64,000 bases of DNA from Haloactinomyces albus (GCF_031458135.1 NZ_JAVDXW010000001.1:2418001-2482000), one strand, 5' to 3'; positions 27,850 to 37,295 are shown, counted from the first letter of the stretch. Notes: generated from the sequence alone by a model not told the origin. Translations and numbers: made by a program.

Positions 27850-28563
27850 TCAGACGCGCTCGAACAGCAGGTCGTGAATGACCCGTCCTTCCTCGTGCGC
27901 TCGCTGCTCGAACTTCGTCACCGGCCGCCAGGGCGGACGCGGTGCCCACCCATCCGGGCTCTCCGGATGAAGATTGCGCAGCATGCCCTGCGCCGTACAG
28001 ATCTCCAGCATCTGCTCGGCGTACTGACTCCAGTCGGTCGCCAGATGCAGCACGCCTCCGTGCACGAGCCGCGAGGCGATCAACTCGACGGTGTCCGGCT
28101 GTACGAGCCGACGTTTGTGATGCCGTTTCTTCGGCCACGGATCCGGGAAGAAGATACGTACCTCGGACAGCGCGCCGGGCTCGATGTGCTCGCGCAACAG
28201 CACGACCGCATCGCCGCGCAGGAGCCGAAGATTGTCCACGCCCAGGGTCTCCGCCCGCAGCAGCAGCTGTGCCAGGCCGGGTTTGTAGACCTCGATGGCC
28301 ACGTGGTTGGCCGCCGGTTGGTCCGCGGCCAGCTGGGCGGTCGTTTCGCCCATACCGGAGCCGATCTCCAACACCAGCGGTGCGTCACGGTCGAACCATG
28401 CGGTGGCATCCAGGGGCCCTTCGGGCAGCGAGGAGATCTCGCTGCCCAGTTCCGTCCAGTACCGGTCCCAGGCACGCTGCTGGCCGCTCGTCATCCGCTC
28501 GCCGCGCTGGACGTAGCTCACGACCGTACGCCGGTGGGGGACTTGCTGGTCAGAAGCATTCAC
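27850..28563 (-). CDS. trmB: tRNA (guanine-N7)-methyltransferase TrmB
   Basis: A 237-residue SAM-dependent methyltransferase that forms m7G46 in tRNA. The SAM motif I LEIGSGMGETT, the acidic NHVAIEVYKPG, and the TrmB signature FFPDPWPKKRHHKRRL are all present, with TKFEQRAHEEGR near the C-terminus. GTG 28563 gives the family-typical N-terminus (RRTVVSYVQRGERMT about residue 15); a TTG at 28581 extends the frame by six codons. Neither has a strong ribosome-binding site. Housekeeping gene. Confidence 0.95.
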   Translation of the reverse strand: MNASDQQVPHRRTVVSYVQRGERMTSGQQRAWDRYWTELGSEISSLPEGPLDATAWFDRDAPLVLEIGSGMGETTAQLAADQPAANHVAIEVYKPGLAQLLLRAETLGVDNLRLLRGDAVVLLREHIEPGALSEVRIFFPDPWPKKRHHKRRLVQPDTVELIASRLVHGGVLHLATDWSQYAEQMLEICTAQGMLRNLHPESPDGWAPRPPWRPVTKFEQRAHEEGRVIHDLLFERV

Positions 28564-28623
28564 GGAGAGCCAGTATCGCAAACTCGCATGGTGTTTCGGT
28601 CGGGTGTCGGGGCCGTTCTCGGG

Positions 28624-29205
28624 TCACCACGATTCCACCCGTGGTAAGAGCCGCTCGAGTTCGGCCACTGTCCGTATCGGGAACGGTTGTGCGGGTGTGG
28701 TGTCGGTGTGGGCGGGCACCACGTTCATCCAGCCGGGATGCCGGTCGGTCAGGACGACGGTGGTCGGCATCGTCATGGGTGTCCGGTCGGAGGGGCCGTA
28801 CTCCCAGTACACGGTTTCTCCCGGAGCCACCCAGGGGATGAAGACCCAACCGGATCGGCTGGTCAGCAACGTGTGCAGCGTGTCTTCGAGGGAGAATGCC
28901 GCAGCGCGGGAGGGCAGCTCGCCCCGGTCGAGCGCGGGCAGCCACCAGGGAGCGGGAAGGTGGCCCGCGGACGATCCGTTCAGTCGCCGGAACAGGGTCA
29001 GCACCTGGTGTTCCGGTGCGCGGTGGATCCAGCCATGGCGAGTGGATTCGGGGGAGAGAGCTTCACCCTCCGGCGGGGAGAATTCCGTGGCCAGTGACCA
29101 TTCCAGGCGTGGTAGCGGTTCCAGCCGGACATCGGACTGCGGACGTGAAACGCGAATCGGATTCCGAGGTACTGAAGTTGTCGAGCATTCGGTAAAACGG
29201 GTCAC
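28624..29205 (-). CDS. Hypothetical protein
   Basis: A 193-residue soluble protein that I do not recognise. No signal peptide or membrane segment is visible. It has a Trp-rich centre (HGWIHRAPEHQ, GWVFIPWVAPG, VYWEYGPSD) and a C-terminal VVLTDRHPGWMNVVPAHTD. GTG 29205 has GGAGG 9 bases upstream and the third-position GC bias is gene-like. It lies 60 bases downstream of nothing else on its strand except trmB, and might be read through into trmB. Confidence 0.7.
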   Translation of the reverse strand: MTRFTECSTTSVPRNPIRVSRPQSDVRLEPLPRLEWSLATEFSPPEGEALSPESTRHGWIHRAPEHQVLTLFRRLNGSSAGHLPAPWWLPALDRGELPSRAAAFSLEDTLHTLLTSRSGWVFIPWVAPGETVYWEYGPSDRTPMTMPTTVVLTDRHPGWMNVVPAHTDTTPAQPFPIRTVAELERLLPRVESW

Positions 29206-29477
29206 GACTCACCGCCTCCTTCGAGAAAGATGCGAGCACGCCTGGTCGGCGACTCTCGCGGCAGTGCTTTCCCACCGGCTTCCCCACCCGGGGCGCTCCG
29301 GGTGATCCTCCGGCAATGCCGGACCGGGACAACACCTTCTACTCCATGCAGTACCAGAAGTGACCAAAAATGTGACGAAAAGAGTCAAATTGTGTTCAAG
29401 ATAACGATATGGCAACCTTCGTTGGGTTCTGGGTGGACCGCCTCGGCAATCCCGTGACCCGGAAGTGGGGTGGGGAA

Positions 29478-29945
29478 GTGACGGAGCAGACGCAGGAACG
29501 AGTGACCATCGACGGCGGAGTGGCCGTCGGCGTGGACAACTCGGCTTCCTCGATGCGCGCCTTGGCCGTCGCGGCGGAGGAAGCCGTACGGCGCGGCGCT
29601 GTCCTGCACATCGTGCGTGCATGGAGCATGCGAACGACACCGCTGCCCAAGGATTGGCCGACCGGCACAGTGCCGAGCCTCGAGCAGTACGAGGAGATGG
29701 TGCGCACCGAAACCGAGCAACTGCTGGCGGACAAGATCGGGAACGAACCCGGATGTGAAGTGCGCATGCACGTGGTGCACTCGCCGTCCCCGCAGGCCCT
29801 GCTCTCCGCGTCACGCGGAGCGGATCTGCTCGTCGTCGGACATCGTGGCCGGGGCGGTTTCTCCGGGTTGATGCTGGGCTCCGTGGCCGAACAGTGCGTT
29901 CGGCACGCTGCCTGTCCGGTTCTCGTCGTACGCCCGAGTATCTGA
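29478..29945 (+). CDS. Universal stress protein (UspA family, ATP-binding type)
   Basis: A 155-residue Usp domain: VAVGVDNSASSMRALAVAAEEA at the N-terminus and the nucleotide motif GHRGRGGFSGLMLGSVAEQC (G-2X-G-9X-GS) near residue 125, followed by CPVLVVR. ATP-binding Usp proteins accumulate in stationary phase, hypoxia or other stress and act as signalling dimers. GTG 29478 is chosen for the G-rich GGGGTGGGG just before it; the frame opens earlier at 29409 without family similarity. A strong hairpin follows. Confidence 0.9.
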   Translation: MTEQTQERVTIDGGVAVGVDNSASSMRALAVAAEEAVRRGAVLHIVRAWSMRTTPLPKDWPTGTVPSLEQYEEMVRTETEQLLADKIGNEPGCEVRMHVVHSPSPQALLSASRGADLLVVGHRGRGGFSGLMLGSVAEQCVRHAACPVLVVRPSI

Positions 29946-30303
29946 GCGACTTTTCGTATTCGATTTCATCGAAGCACGGGTTCTTTTAGCCGAAAAACAC
30001 GAAGCATTCGCGGGAAAAGCACAGGACCCGGGCCATCCCCCGAATGACAGCCCGGGTCCTCCCCCGTCCCGACCGCCGGCGCCCCCGAGCGCTACTGCAG
30101 TCGGTCGATTTCGGTTGTGCCTTGATCACATTCCACACGGGTGTCCACACCGGACTCGGTGCTCCATCCTCATCACCATCGAAAGCGAGAGCACAGTGGA
30201 CTATGCTGCGGCTGCGATCGCTGTTTCGATCCTATCGTCCGGGGTGACCAGTCTCTCCACCGGGATGGGTAACACTGGGTAACGGCATGGACGATATGTC
30301 CTG
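29946..30303. other. Intergenic region between universal stress protein and ABC permease genes
   Basis: About 360 bases between convergent genes holding the hairpin at 30023-30060. The remaining 240 bases have a small plus-strand frame (30044-30247) that starts inside that hairpin and has no ribosome-binding site; I see no gene. Confidence 0.55.
30023..30060. terminator. Strong hairpin after universal stress protein gene
   Basis: Perfect 11-bp stem AGGACCCGGGC (30023-30033) / GCCCGGGTCCT (30050-30060), 16-base loop, followed by CCCCCGTCCC. No T-run; a GC-rich stem terminator of the kind common in actinomycetes. Confidence 0.7.
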
Positions 30304-31038
30304 TCACGCGTCCCGGCGATGTGCCGTGACCAGCGCGATGATCAGCAGTGCTGTCGCGATGGCGAGGAAGTAGACCAGCGACCCCCAGGGGCTCAGGGGC
30401 ATATCGTACGGGCCGCCCACGGAACCGCTCAGGAAGTGATCGGCCATCATGAAAGGCGTCCACTCCTGGATGTCCTGGCCGATCGTCGGGATCATCCCGA
30501 TCAGACCTTCCACCAGCATCGACCAGACCAGCACGAGGCTCGTCGCGCCCGCTGTCTGTCGAATGAGGATACCCACGGCGAGCGCGAGCACCGCGCTACC
30601 GGCGAAGACCGGACCGAGCCCGGCGAGCTGGCGCCAATGCTCGGCCGTGGTGATCGCGAGATCGGCCTCCGGGGCGACCACCTGTGCGACTCCCCACGAG
30701 CCGAATGCGGCGGCCTCGCCGATCAGCAGGGCCAGAACGGCGATGAGGGCGGTCTTGGCCAGCAGCACCGCCGCTCGGTTCGGCACCGCCTGGAAGGTGG
30801 CTTTGATGGTGCCGAAGCGGTACTCGGTGGTCACGGCCAGCACCGCCATCACCATGGTGACGATGAGTCCGAACTGGTAACCGGTCTGCGTCATCGATAG
30901 CGACAGCGGGAACTCGGGTCCACTCTGGAGTGCCATCATCCCGGCGAAGCCGATGGTCAGCCCCAGTGCGAGGAATATCGACCACCACGGGGAGCGGGTC
31001 GAGAACAGTTTGATGCGTTCAACAGCGAGCAGAGTCAT
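30304..31038 (-). CDS. ABC-2-type exporter permease
   Basis: A 244-residue membrane protein with six predicted helices, in the ABC-2 permease pattern: N-terminal VERIKLFSTRSPWWSIFLALGL, TTEYRFGTIKATFQAVPNR between helices 2 and 3, and a C-terminal helix followed by HRRDA. ATG 31038 starts 4 bases after the partner ATPase stop, so the two form one operon. As no substrate-binding protein is present, it is an exporter. Substrate unknown; such pairs often export lipids, peptides or antibiotics. Confidence 0.87.
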   Translation of the reverse strand: MTLLAVERIKLFSTRSPWWSIFLALGLTIGFAGMMALQSGPEFPLSLSMTQTGYQFGLIVTMVMAVLAVTTEYRFGTIKATFQAVPNRAAVLLAKTALIAVLALLIGEAAAFGSWGVAQVVAPEADLAITTAEHWRQLAGLGPVFAGSAVLALAVGILIRQTAGATSLVLVWSMLVEGLIGMIPTIGQDIQEWTPFMMADHFLSGSVGGPYDMPLSPWGSLVYFLAIATALLIIALVTAHRRDA

Positions 31039-31042
31039 CGTT

Positions 31043-32002
31043 TCACTTTCCGGTCGTCGTGAGTGTGGTGGTGTTCTCGTTCGGCATGTCGGAACCGGTG
31101 CGGTACTCGACGGCCTGACCGGTGAGCTGCATGAATGCCTCCTCCAGCGAACCGCGCTGCGGCGAAAGCTCGTGCAGCACGATTCCGCCTTCGGCCGCGA
31201 TTTCACCGACACCGTCGCTGAGTGCGCCATCGACGATGAGAGTGTCGGGAGTCCGCGGATCGACAGGTTGCACGGGCAGCCCTCGCGCGGTGATCAGGTC
31301 GCGCAGCTGCTCGGCCTGCGGCGAGCGGACCTTGACCGAGGCGGTACTCGCCCCCTCGACGAACTCTTCGGTACTGCACTGGGTGATGAGCTCGCCGCGG
31401 CCGACCACCACCAGTTCCTCGGCGGTCAGCGACATTTCGGACAGCAGGTGACTGGAGACGAAAACCGTCCGGCCCTCGGCGGCCAACCGTTGCATGAACT
31501 GCCTGATCCAGTGAATCCCCTCGGGATCGAGTCCGTTGACGGGCTCGTCGAACAGCAGGATCTGCGGATCACCGAGCAGTGCGGAAGCAATACCGAGGCG
31601 TTGCGACATACCGAGCGAGAACCCGCCCGCACGTCGGTGGGCGACCTGTTCGAGGCCGACCACTTCGAGAACCTCGTCGACCCGCTGCTTGGGAATGTTG
31701 TTGGAACGTGCCAGCCAGCGGAGGTGGGAGCGCGCGGATCGGTTCGGATGCACCCAGGTGGCCTCGACGAGCGCACCGACGGTGCGCAGCGGGTGCTTGA
31801 GTTCCCGATACGGGCGACCGTCGATGAGGACCTTGCCCGCACTCGGCCGGTCCAACCCGAGCATCATCCGCATGGTGGTGGACTTTCCGGCTCCGTTGGG
31901 GCCCAGGAAACCGGTGACCCGGCCCGGTTTCACGGTGAACGACAGATCGTTGACCGCCACCGTCGATCCGTAGCGTTTGGTGAGGCCGACAGCCTCGATC
32001 AT
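31043..32002 (-). CDS. ABC transporter ATP-binding protein (exporter)
   Basis: A 319-residue ATPase: Walker A GPNGAGKST, signature FSLGMSQR (variant of LSGGQ, as in CcmA/DrrA-type exporters), Walker B ILLFDEP with VNGLDPEG, and the His switch SSHLL. A C-terminal extension of about 95 residues is typical of DrrA-like ATPases. ATG 32002 has AGGAG exactly 5 bases upstream; the in-frame GTG at 32008 overlaps that site and is rejected. Partner of the adjacent permease. Confidence 0.93.
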   Translation of the reverse strand: MIEAVGLTKRYGSTVAVNDLSFTVKPGRVTGFLGPNGAGKSTTMRMMLGLDRPSAGKVLIDGRPYRELKHPLRTVGALVEATWVHPNRSARSHLRWLARSNNIPKQRVDEVLEVVGLEQVAHRRAGGFSLGMSQRLGIASALLGDPQILLFDEPVNGLDPEGIHWIRQFMQRLAAEGRTVFVSSHLLSEMSLTAEELVVVGRGELITQCSTEEFVEGASTASVKVRSPQAEQLRDLITARGLPVQPVDPRTPDTLIVDGALSDGVGEIAAEGGIVLHELSPQRGSLEEAFMQLTGQAVEYRTGSDMPNENTTTLTTTGK

Positions 32003-32216
32003 GATCACTCCTGTGCAGATCGTCGAAGGCGGCCGGAGCCCGACCCTGGGCTTCCGGCGCCGATGTGCCGACCAGGATGCCGCTCCAGGAGTGCAGGGCG
32101 CATCGGTCCTCGGTCTGGACTTGATATCCGCTTCAGGTCGTAGATCGCCCCGGAGTCCGGATGAGGATCTCGGGGTCCTCCGGAAGGGAATCTCCAGGAG
32201 GGAGCAGCTGTAGGCT

Positions 32217-32240
32217 GCCGCTCTTCTCAGTGGGAGCGGC
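32217..32240 (-). terminator. Hairpin at the end of the HAD phosphatase gene
   Basis: Stem GCCGCTC (32217-32223) / GAGCGGC (32234-32240) with a 10-base loop abuts the minus-strand stop codon of the HAD gene (32241). It lacks a T-run; assigned by position and symmetry. Confidence 0.55.
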
Positions 32241-33044
32241 TCAGCGGAACCAACGGTCCAAGGACGTGACCAGGCCGTCTTCGGCGACCGTGCCGGTGAC
32301 CTCGGTCGCGGTGGCGCGCACCACTGCCGGTGCCTGACCCATCGCCACGCTGTGTCCGGCCCATTCGAGCATCCGGATGTCGTTGTCGCCGTCGCCCGCG
32401 GCGAACGTGTCCTCCACGGCGATGCCGAGCTCGGTGCGGAGCTTCTCCAGGGCGGAGCCCTTGGTGACGCCGTCGGGTACGACGGTGATCCACGTTGTGT
32501 AATGGTCGATCGTGTACGTGCTGGCGGGCAGGAGCACGCCGTCGAGCGCCTCGGCGGCTTCCTTCGTGGTGTGTCCCGCCCAGTGCGCGATCATGCGGGG
32601 GACGTGTTTGCTGATGAGTTCCTCGACGTCGACCGACCGCTGCGGGCCGTGCAGGAGGTTCTGCGGGAACGAGCTGGTCACGAGGCTACCGGTGCCGACC
32701 TGCTCGACCGCGAAGTTCGAGCCGGGAAGCAGGGCCGACAACCGCGCGTGCACCGGCGCCGGATCGAAGGTCTCGATGGCGACGGTTTCGCGGGTGGCTG
32801 CGTCCAGCCTGATCGCACCGTTGGAGCACAGGGCGGCACCGCTGCGCAACCCCAGTTCGTCCAGGATCGGCAGGGTGCCCAGCATGCTGCGGCCGGTGGC
32901 CACGACGACATGGCTGCCCGCATCGACAGCTCGGCGGACGGCGTCGCGGACACCTGCGGAGACCGTCTGGGTTTCGGGATCGAGCAGGGTTCCGTCAACG
33001 TCGAGGGCGATGAGTCGGGGCTTGTACGCGGCTGTTTCGGACAC
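32241..33044 (-). CDS. HAD-superfamily (Cof-type, IIB) phosphatase
   Basis: A 267-residue phosphatase of the Cof/YbiV class. Motif I is ALDVDGTLLD with the nucleophile Asp15 and acid Asp17, motif II is VVATGRS, motif III Lys is in TKGSALEKL, and motif IV is AAGDGDNDIRML, all in family order with a large C2B cap between. These enzymes dephosphorylate sugar phosphates or FMN/PLP. GTG 33044. Separate from the upstream two-component system by 48 bases, so possibly co-transcribed with it. Confidence 0.93.
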   Translation of the reverse strand: MSETAAYKPRLIALDVDGTLLDPETQTVSAGVRDAVRRAVDAGSHVVVATGRSMLGTLPILDELGLRSGAALCSNGAIRLDAATRETVAIETFDPAPVHARLSALLPGSNFAVEQVGTGSLVTSSFPQNLLHGPQRSVDVEELISKHVPRMIAHWAGHTTKEAAEALDGVLLPASTYTIDHYTTWITVVPDGVTKGSALEKLRTELGIAVEDTFAAGDGDNDIRMLEWAGHSVAMGQAPAVVRATATEVTGTVAEDGLVTSLDRWFR

Positions 33045-33092
33045 CCTTGCAGGTTAGTCGTCAGTGCCGGGTCTCGGCGATGGAGAAGGCGC

Positions 33093-33749
33093 TCATTCCT
33101 CGCCGGGGCGCACGAGGCCGGTCTCGTAGGCCAGGACGACGGCCTGCACGCGGTCGCGCAGGTCGAGTTTGGACAGAATACGTCCGATGTGCGTCTTCAC
33201 GGTGGCCTCGGACAGAAACAGGCGCTCGGCCAGTTCGGTGTTGGACAGCCCCCTTGCCGTGTGTGCCAGCACCTCGCGCTCGCGCTCGGTGAGTAGCTCC
33301 AGTATCGAGGCATCCCGCAGTCGGCCGCCGGATTCGCCGAGAAAGTGGTTCAGCAGTCGCCGAGTGACGCTCGGAGACACCACGGAGTCTCCGGCCGCCA
33401 CCGAGCGCACCGCCGAGATGAGGGAGTCCGGTGGGGTGTCCTTGAGCAGGAACCCGGCGGCTCCGCCGCGCAATGCCGCAAGTGCGTACTCGTCCAGGTC
33501 GAAGGTCGTCATCACGAGGACTCTGGCACTGCCATCGCCGGCGATCCGCCGGGTCGCCTCCACCCCGTCCAGCACCGGCATCCGAACGTCCATCAGCACG
33601 ACGTCGGGCCGGAGGTTCCGGGAAAGTTCCACGGCGTCCGCACCGTCGGCGGCCTCGCCGACGACCTCCACATCCTCCTGCGCATCGAGAACCATGCGAA
33701 GTCCCATGCGCATGAGTTCCTGATCATCCGCCAGTAGCACCCGAGCCAT
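33093..33749 (-). CDS. NarL/LuxR-type response regulator
   Basis: A 218-residue regulator: receiver domain about 1-120 with phospho-acceptor Asp54 in VVLMDVRMP and Lys in FLLKDTPP; C-terminal LuxR helix-turn-helix LTEREREVLAHTARGLSNTELAERLFLSEATVKTH in pieces. ATG 33749 (MARVLLADDQE) is the family-typical start; the upstream open frame overlaps the kinase gene. It starts 5 bases after the kinase stop. Target genes unknown; the ABC exporter and HAD gene downstream on the same strand are candidates. Confidence 0.95.
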   Translation of the reverse strand: MARVLLADDQELMRMGLRMVLDAQEDVEVVGEAADGADAVELSRNLRPDVVLMDVRMPVLDGVEATRRIAGDGSARVLVMTTFDLDEYALAALRGGAAGFLLKDTPPDSLISAVRSVAAGDSVVSPSVTRRLLNHFLGESGGRLRDASILELLTEREREVLAHTARGLSNTELAERLFLSEATVKTHIGRILSKLDLRDRVQAVVLAYETGLVRPGEE

Positions 33750-33754
33750 GCGGA

Positions 33755-35026
33755 TCAGCTTAGAGGTCCCTGCGCGGAAGCGGAGCGCGAGAGCGGGAGT
33801 CCGGTGAGCGGAAGTGCCGCGTGCACGCGCCAACCACCTCCGTCGCGGGGACCGGCCTCGAACGAGCCACCGTAGGCCGTTGCCCGCTCGCGCATGCCGA
33901 CCATGCCGTTACCACCCGAAGCCAACGGTGGCAGTATCCCCTTCGCACCGGTGTCGGACACGTCGATCTCGACGCACTGGCCGTCGTGGCCGATCCGTAC
34001 CGACGCGGAGGCTTTCCACCCGGCGTGCTTGAGCACGTTGGTCAGCGACTCCTGCACGATGCGGTACACCCCGAGGCCGAGCCCTGCGGGGAGGTTCTTC
34101 AGGTCACCGTCGAGTTCCAGTTCGATCGGCAGCCCGAGAGCGCGAACACGTTCGACCAGGGATTCGATGGCGGAGATCGAGGGCTGCGGACTACGTTCCC
34201 GACCGGTTTCCTCCTGCGGATTGCGCAGCACCTGCAGCAGGCTGCGCAGTTCCGTCAGGGCCTCCCGGCCGGTGGTGCCGATGGTGTGCACGGCCTGTTC
34301 GGCGAGTTCGGGCTTGCTGCGCAGCGCGTAGGCGGCACCGTCGGCCTGGGTCACCATCACGCTCACCGAGTGCGCGAGAACATCGTGGAGTTCGCGGGCG
34401 ATCCGGTTGCGTTCCTCCGCCACGGCGATCCGGGCCTGCTGGTCCTGTTCGAACTCCAGGCTGCGCAGCCGGTGTTCGACCTCGGCTTGATAGGCGCGGC
34501 GTGCTCCGACGAATTCGCCGAGTACCCAGCAGAAAGCCAGTTGCACCCCTTGTTGCAACAGCAGGAAGAGCAGCGCGACCGCGAGGCCCGCCTCGAAAAA
34601 CCCGGTTGCCTGCTGGACCGTACCGACCGCGGACAGGACGAACACGGCAGCGGTGTAGAGCGCGGCCACTTTCCGGCCGACATAGGCGACCAGCGTATAC
34701 AGCGTGATCTCGAGCGCCAGGCTTGCGGGGCGAGTAACCATGGTGGCCTGATCGAGCTGCTGCACCAGCAAACCCAGCAGCACGGTGCAGGCAGCCGGGA
34801 TCGGCATCGTCCGCCGGAGCGCCAAGGGGCCGACCAGCAGGGCACTCGCGAGGACGTACCGGACCGGTGTCGTGGTGCCCGCGCTGTCGACCAGGAAAAT
34901 CAGCACTTCCGGCACCAGCAGCAGCATGGCGACGGCACTGTCGCCTGCCACCGGGTGCGCGCGCATCCACAGACTCAATCTCCGCACGCTGTCAGCGTAG
35001 GGAAGGCGCCGGTGGGCGGACGTCAT
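33755..35026 (-). CDS. Sensor histidine kinase (HisKA_3, NarL-type partner)
   Basis: A 423-residue membrane kinase. Four to six hydrophobic helices fill about residues 28-178, then the dimerisation domain with the phospho-acceptor His214 in RIARELHDVLAHS, and an HATPase_c domain with GLGVYRIVQESLTNVLKHA and GNGMVGMRERA. No large extracellular loop is present, so it resembles membrane-stress (LiaS/DesK-like) sensors. ATG 35026. Transcribed just ahead of its response regulator. Confidence 0.94.
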   Translation of the reverse strand: MTSAHRRLPYADSVRRLSLWMRAHPVAGDSAVAMLLLVPEVLIFLVDSAGTTTPVRYVLASALLVGPLALRRTMPIPAACTVLLGLLVQQLDQATMVTRPASLALEITLYTLVAYVGRKVAALYTAAVFVLSAVGTVQQATGFFEAGLAVALLFLLLQQGVQLAFCWVLGEFVGARRAYQAEVEHRLRSLEFEQDQQARIAVAEERNRIARELHDVLAHSVSVMVTQADGAAYALRSKPELAEQAVHTIGTTGREALTELRSLLQVLRNPQEETGRERSPQPSISAIESLVERVRALGLPIELELDGDLKNLPAGLGLGVYRIVQESLTNVLKHAGWKASASVRIGHDGQCVEIDVSDTGAKGILPPLASGGNGMVGMRERATAYGGSFEAGPRDGGGWRVHAALPLTGLPLSRSASAQGPLS

Positions 35027-35065
35027 CCCATGGCGGCAGGCACGCTCCCCCGAGGTCGTAGCTCC

Positions 35066-35461
35066 TCAGGAGCGGTCCTGTTCCATCCGTTCCTCGGCGC
35101 GGGTGGTGAGTTCGGCCTTCATCCGCTGCTCCCGTTGGCGCGAGCGGATCCGGGAGAGCGCCCAGATCGTGATCGCATGCGCCACGGCCAGCACGAGCAG
35201 CATCACGCCGGTGCGGGCGACGACGGTTTCGATCGGGCTGCCGACATTCATCTCGGCCGTGGAGAACAAGGCGAGGATGCCCAGAACGGCCAGGTGGAAC
35301 AGGACCGTGATGAGGCGGTTCACGGAATCCGCGACCTTCGGATCGGGGTAGACCTCCTCGAGGTAGGTCTCTCCGCTGCGCCGGATGAGCCTCCCGTCGA
35401 CGAACACGAGCGCGACCCCGATGATCAGGAAAACGACATAGGACAGTACGCCCGGTTCCAT
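35066..35461 (-). CDS. Hypothetical three-helix membrane protein
   Basis: A 131-residue protein with three hydrophobic segments (about 5-22, 50-68, 83-105) and a basic/acidic C-terminal tail (RIRSRQREQRMKAELTTRAEERMEQ). I do not recognise its family. ATG 35461 is preceded by AAGGATGTG. It lies 39 bases upstream of the sensor kinase on the same strand, so it may belong to that operon and act as an accessory sensor; this is inference from position only. Confidence 0.72.
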   Translation of the reverse strand: MEPGVLSYVVFLIIGVALVFVDGRLIRRSGETYLEEVYPDPKVADSVNRLITVLFHLAVLGILALFSTAEMNVGSPIETVVARTGVMLLVLAVAHAITIWALSRIRSRQREQRMKAELTTRAEERMEQDRS

Positions 35462-35664
35462 GTGCCACACATCCTTCCGCGCGCGGTGCACGCCAAGATC
35501 GCAACAGGCCGTATGGACATCATTACCCACGGCAATGGATCTCGTAAACGCGCAGTCGGGGGTTTTGGGCGGTGTCCACCCGCCGGGTTGCTCTCCTGCC
35601 CGGTGCCCGCGTGGCAGGATGGTGCGCACATTTCTCACGCGACTGCTCGAACGAAGGGCCCGAG

Positions 35665-37212
35665 GTGAGTACGGGAGCACGGCACCAGTATTCGCACGGC
35701 CCGCTCTCGGCCGCCGTGGCGCAGCTGTGTACCGGTCTGCAATCGCAGGTGTCCGCGGCAACGGCCGCCGGTTTCCGCGAGGTGCTGCACCGACTGTCCG
35801 TCCCACTGCAGGTGGTGGTGGCCGGACGGATCAAGTCCGGCAAATCCACCCTGGTCAACGCTTTGATCGGGCGCCGCGTCGCCCCGACCGACATCGGGGA
35901 GTGCACGCATCTGGTCACCCGCTTCCAATACGGCACCGTGGACCGCGTCGAGATCGTGTTCCACGACGGCACCAAGCAGGCACTGCCGTTCGACGCCGAC
36001 GGTGCCATTCCTGCCGATCTCGGAGTCGAGGTCGGCAGGGTTTCGCATCTGGAGGCGTACCTGACCAATGCCGTGCTGCGGGACCTCACGGTCATCGACA
36101 CGCCGGGCCTGGGCTCACTGGATGCCGCCTCGGCTGCGCGTGCCGAACAGTTGCTCGGTTCCGGGCGGGAACACGCGGCCGATGGTGAACTCGATCCGGT
36201 CTCGCGCAGCGCCGTGGCCGGGGCCGAGGCCGTCTTGTACGTGGTGACCCAGGGGGTGCGAGCCGATGACCGACAGGCTCTGGCGACGTTCACCGCTGCG
36301 ACCGGCAGTCGTGACGCCGGGCCGGTCAACGCGGTGGCGGTGTTGAACAAGGCCGACACCGTCGAACCGGACTCGGTGGCGGGCTCCGGCGGAGACGTGT
36401 GGCGGGCGGCCTCGATGCTCGCCGAGAAACAGGCCGAGCAGCTCAAGCCCAGGGTGGCCGACGTGCTGCCGGTCATCGGCCTGCTCGCCGAGACCGCGGA
36501 GACCGGCGAGTTCACCTCCGCCGATGCCGATGCCCTGCATGAGCTCGCCCGGCTCGATACGGCCACCAGGGACACGCTGCTGCTGTCGGCGGATCTGTTC
36601 ACCGGCTGGGAGTGTGCCGTTCCGGCGGATGTGCGGAGTGGCCTGCTGAAGCGGATGGATCTCCACGGTATCGGGCGTGCGCTGGAGGCCATCGACGCCG
36701 ATCCGGGAATCACCGCCGGTGCCCTCCGGCGCGCGATCCTGGACTCCTCCGGTATGGCGACGGTTCTGAGCAGACTGGACTCGGTCTTTCGCGCCCGTGC
36801 GGACGGGATCAAGGCAGCGGCCGGGCTGGGCTCGGTGAGTGCGCTGGTCCGTGCCTCCGGCGATCGCGGCGAGCACCGGAGGGTCCACGATGCCATCGAG
36901 GCCCTGCTTGCCCGGCCCGAAGCGCACCGGTTGCGCCTGCTGGAGGCGTTGACGCTGGTGACCTCCGGGGCGGTGTCGATGCCCGACGACCTCGTCGAGG
37001 AGGTGCTGCGAGTCGGCGGCACCGCCGATGTCGGTGAGCAACTGGGGCTGCCGGGGCATACTCGCCAGGAACTCGTGGAGCATGCGTTGGAGCGTGCGGG
37101 TTGGTGGCGCTCGTTCGCCTCGTTCGGTGCCACGCCCGCACAGAGCCGGGTGGCGCATGTGGTGCACCGTACGTACTTCCTGATCTGGCGGCAGCTCACG
37201 AGCCGGGGATAG
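35665..37212 (+). CDS. Dynamin-like GTPase 1 (soluble partner)
   Basis: A 515-residue GTPase with G1 GRIKSGKST near residue 54, G2 Thr in ECTHLVT, G3 DTPGLGS and G4 NKAD, the bacterial dynamin-like (IniA/DynA type) order. C-terminal two-thirds is helical, matching a stalk; no membrane helix is visible. Dynamin-like proteins assemble on membranes for fission, repair or septation; in mycobacteria IniA/IniC are envelope-stress induced and in Streptomyces DynA/DynB aid sporulation septation. GTG 35665 is preceded by GAAGGG. It pairs with the next gene, with a hairpin between. Confidence 0.88.
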   Translation: MSTGARHQYSHGPLSAAVAQLCTGLQSQVSAATAAGFREVLHRLSVPLQVVVAGRIKSGKSTLVNALIGRRVAPTDIGECTHLVTRFQYGTVDRVEIVFHDGTKQALPFDADGAIPADLGVEVGRVSHLEAYLTNAVLRDLTVIDTPGLGSLDAASAARAEQLLGSGREHAADGELDPVSRSAVAGAEAVLYVVTQGVRADDRQALATFTAATGSRDAGPVNAVAVLNKADTVEPDSVAGSGGDVWRAASMLAEKQAEQLKPRVADVLPVIGLLAETAETGEFTSADADALHELARLDTATRDTLLLSADLFTGWECAVPADVRSGLLKRMDLHGIGRALEAIDADPGITAGALRRAILDSSGMATVLSRLDSVFRARADGIKAAAGLGSVSALVRASGDRGEHRRVHDAIEALLARPEAHRLRLLEALTLVTSGAVSMPDDLVEEVLRVGGTADVGEQLGLPGHTRQELVEHALERAGWWRSFASFGATPAQSRVAHVVHRTYFLIWRQLTSRG

Positions 37213-37220
37213 CCGGTGCC

Positions 37221-37251
37221 GTGGTGCGGTTTTGGCGTGAAATCGCACCAC
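37221..37251 (+). terminator. Hairpin between the two dynamin-like genes
   Basis: Stem GTGGTGCG (37221-37228) / CGCACCAC (37244-37251) with upper G-T and T-A pairs around GGCG. Starts 8 bases after the first GTPase stop and may attenuate or process the operon transcript. Its apex TTTTGGCGTGAAA is a divergent version of the recurrent TTTCGCGCGAAA core. Confidence 0.65.
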
Positions 37252-37295
37252 TTAAGGTGAGAATCCGTGTGCATACCGCATCGAGGAGCGCGACC

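Noticed and set aside
30044-30247. Plus-strand frame of 67 codons after the universal stress protein gene.
   Set aside because: Its start lies within the terminator hairpin and it has no ribosome-binding site.
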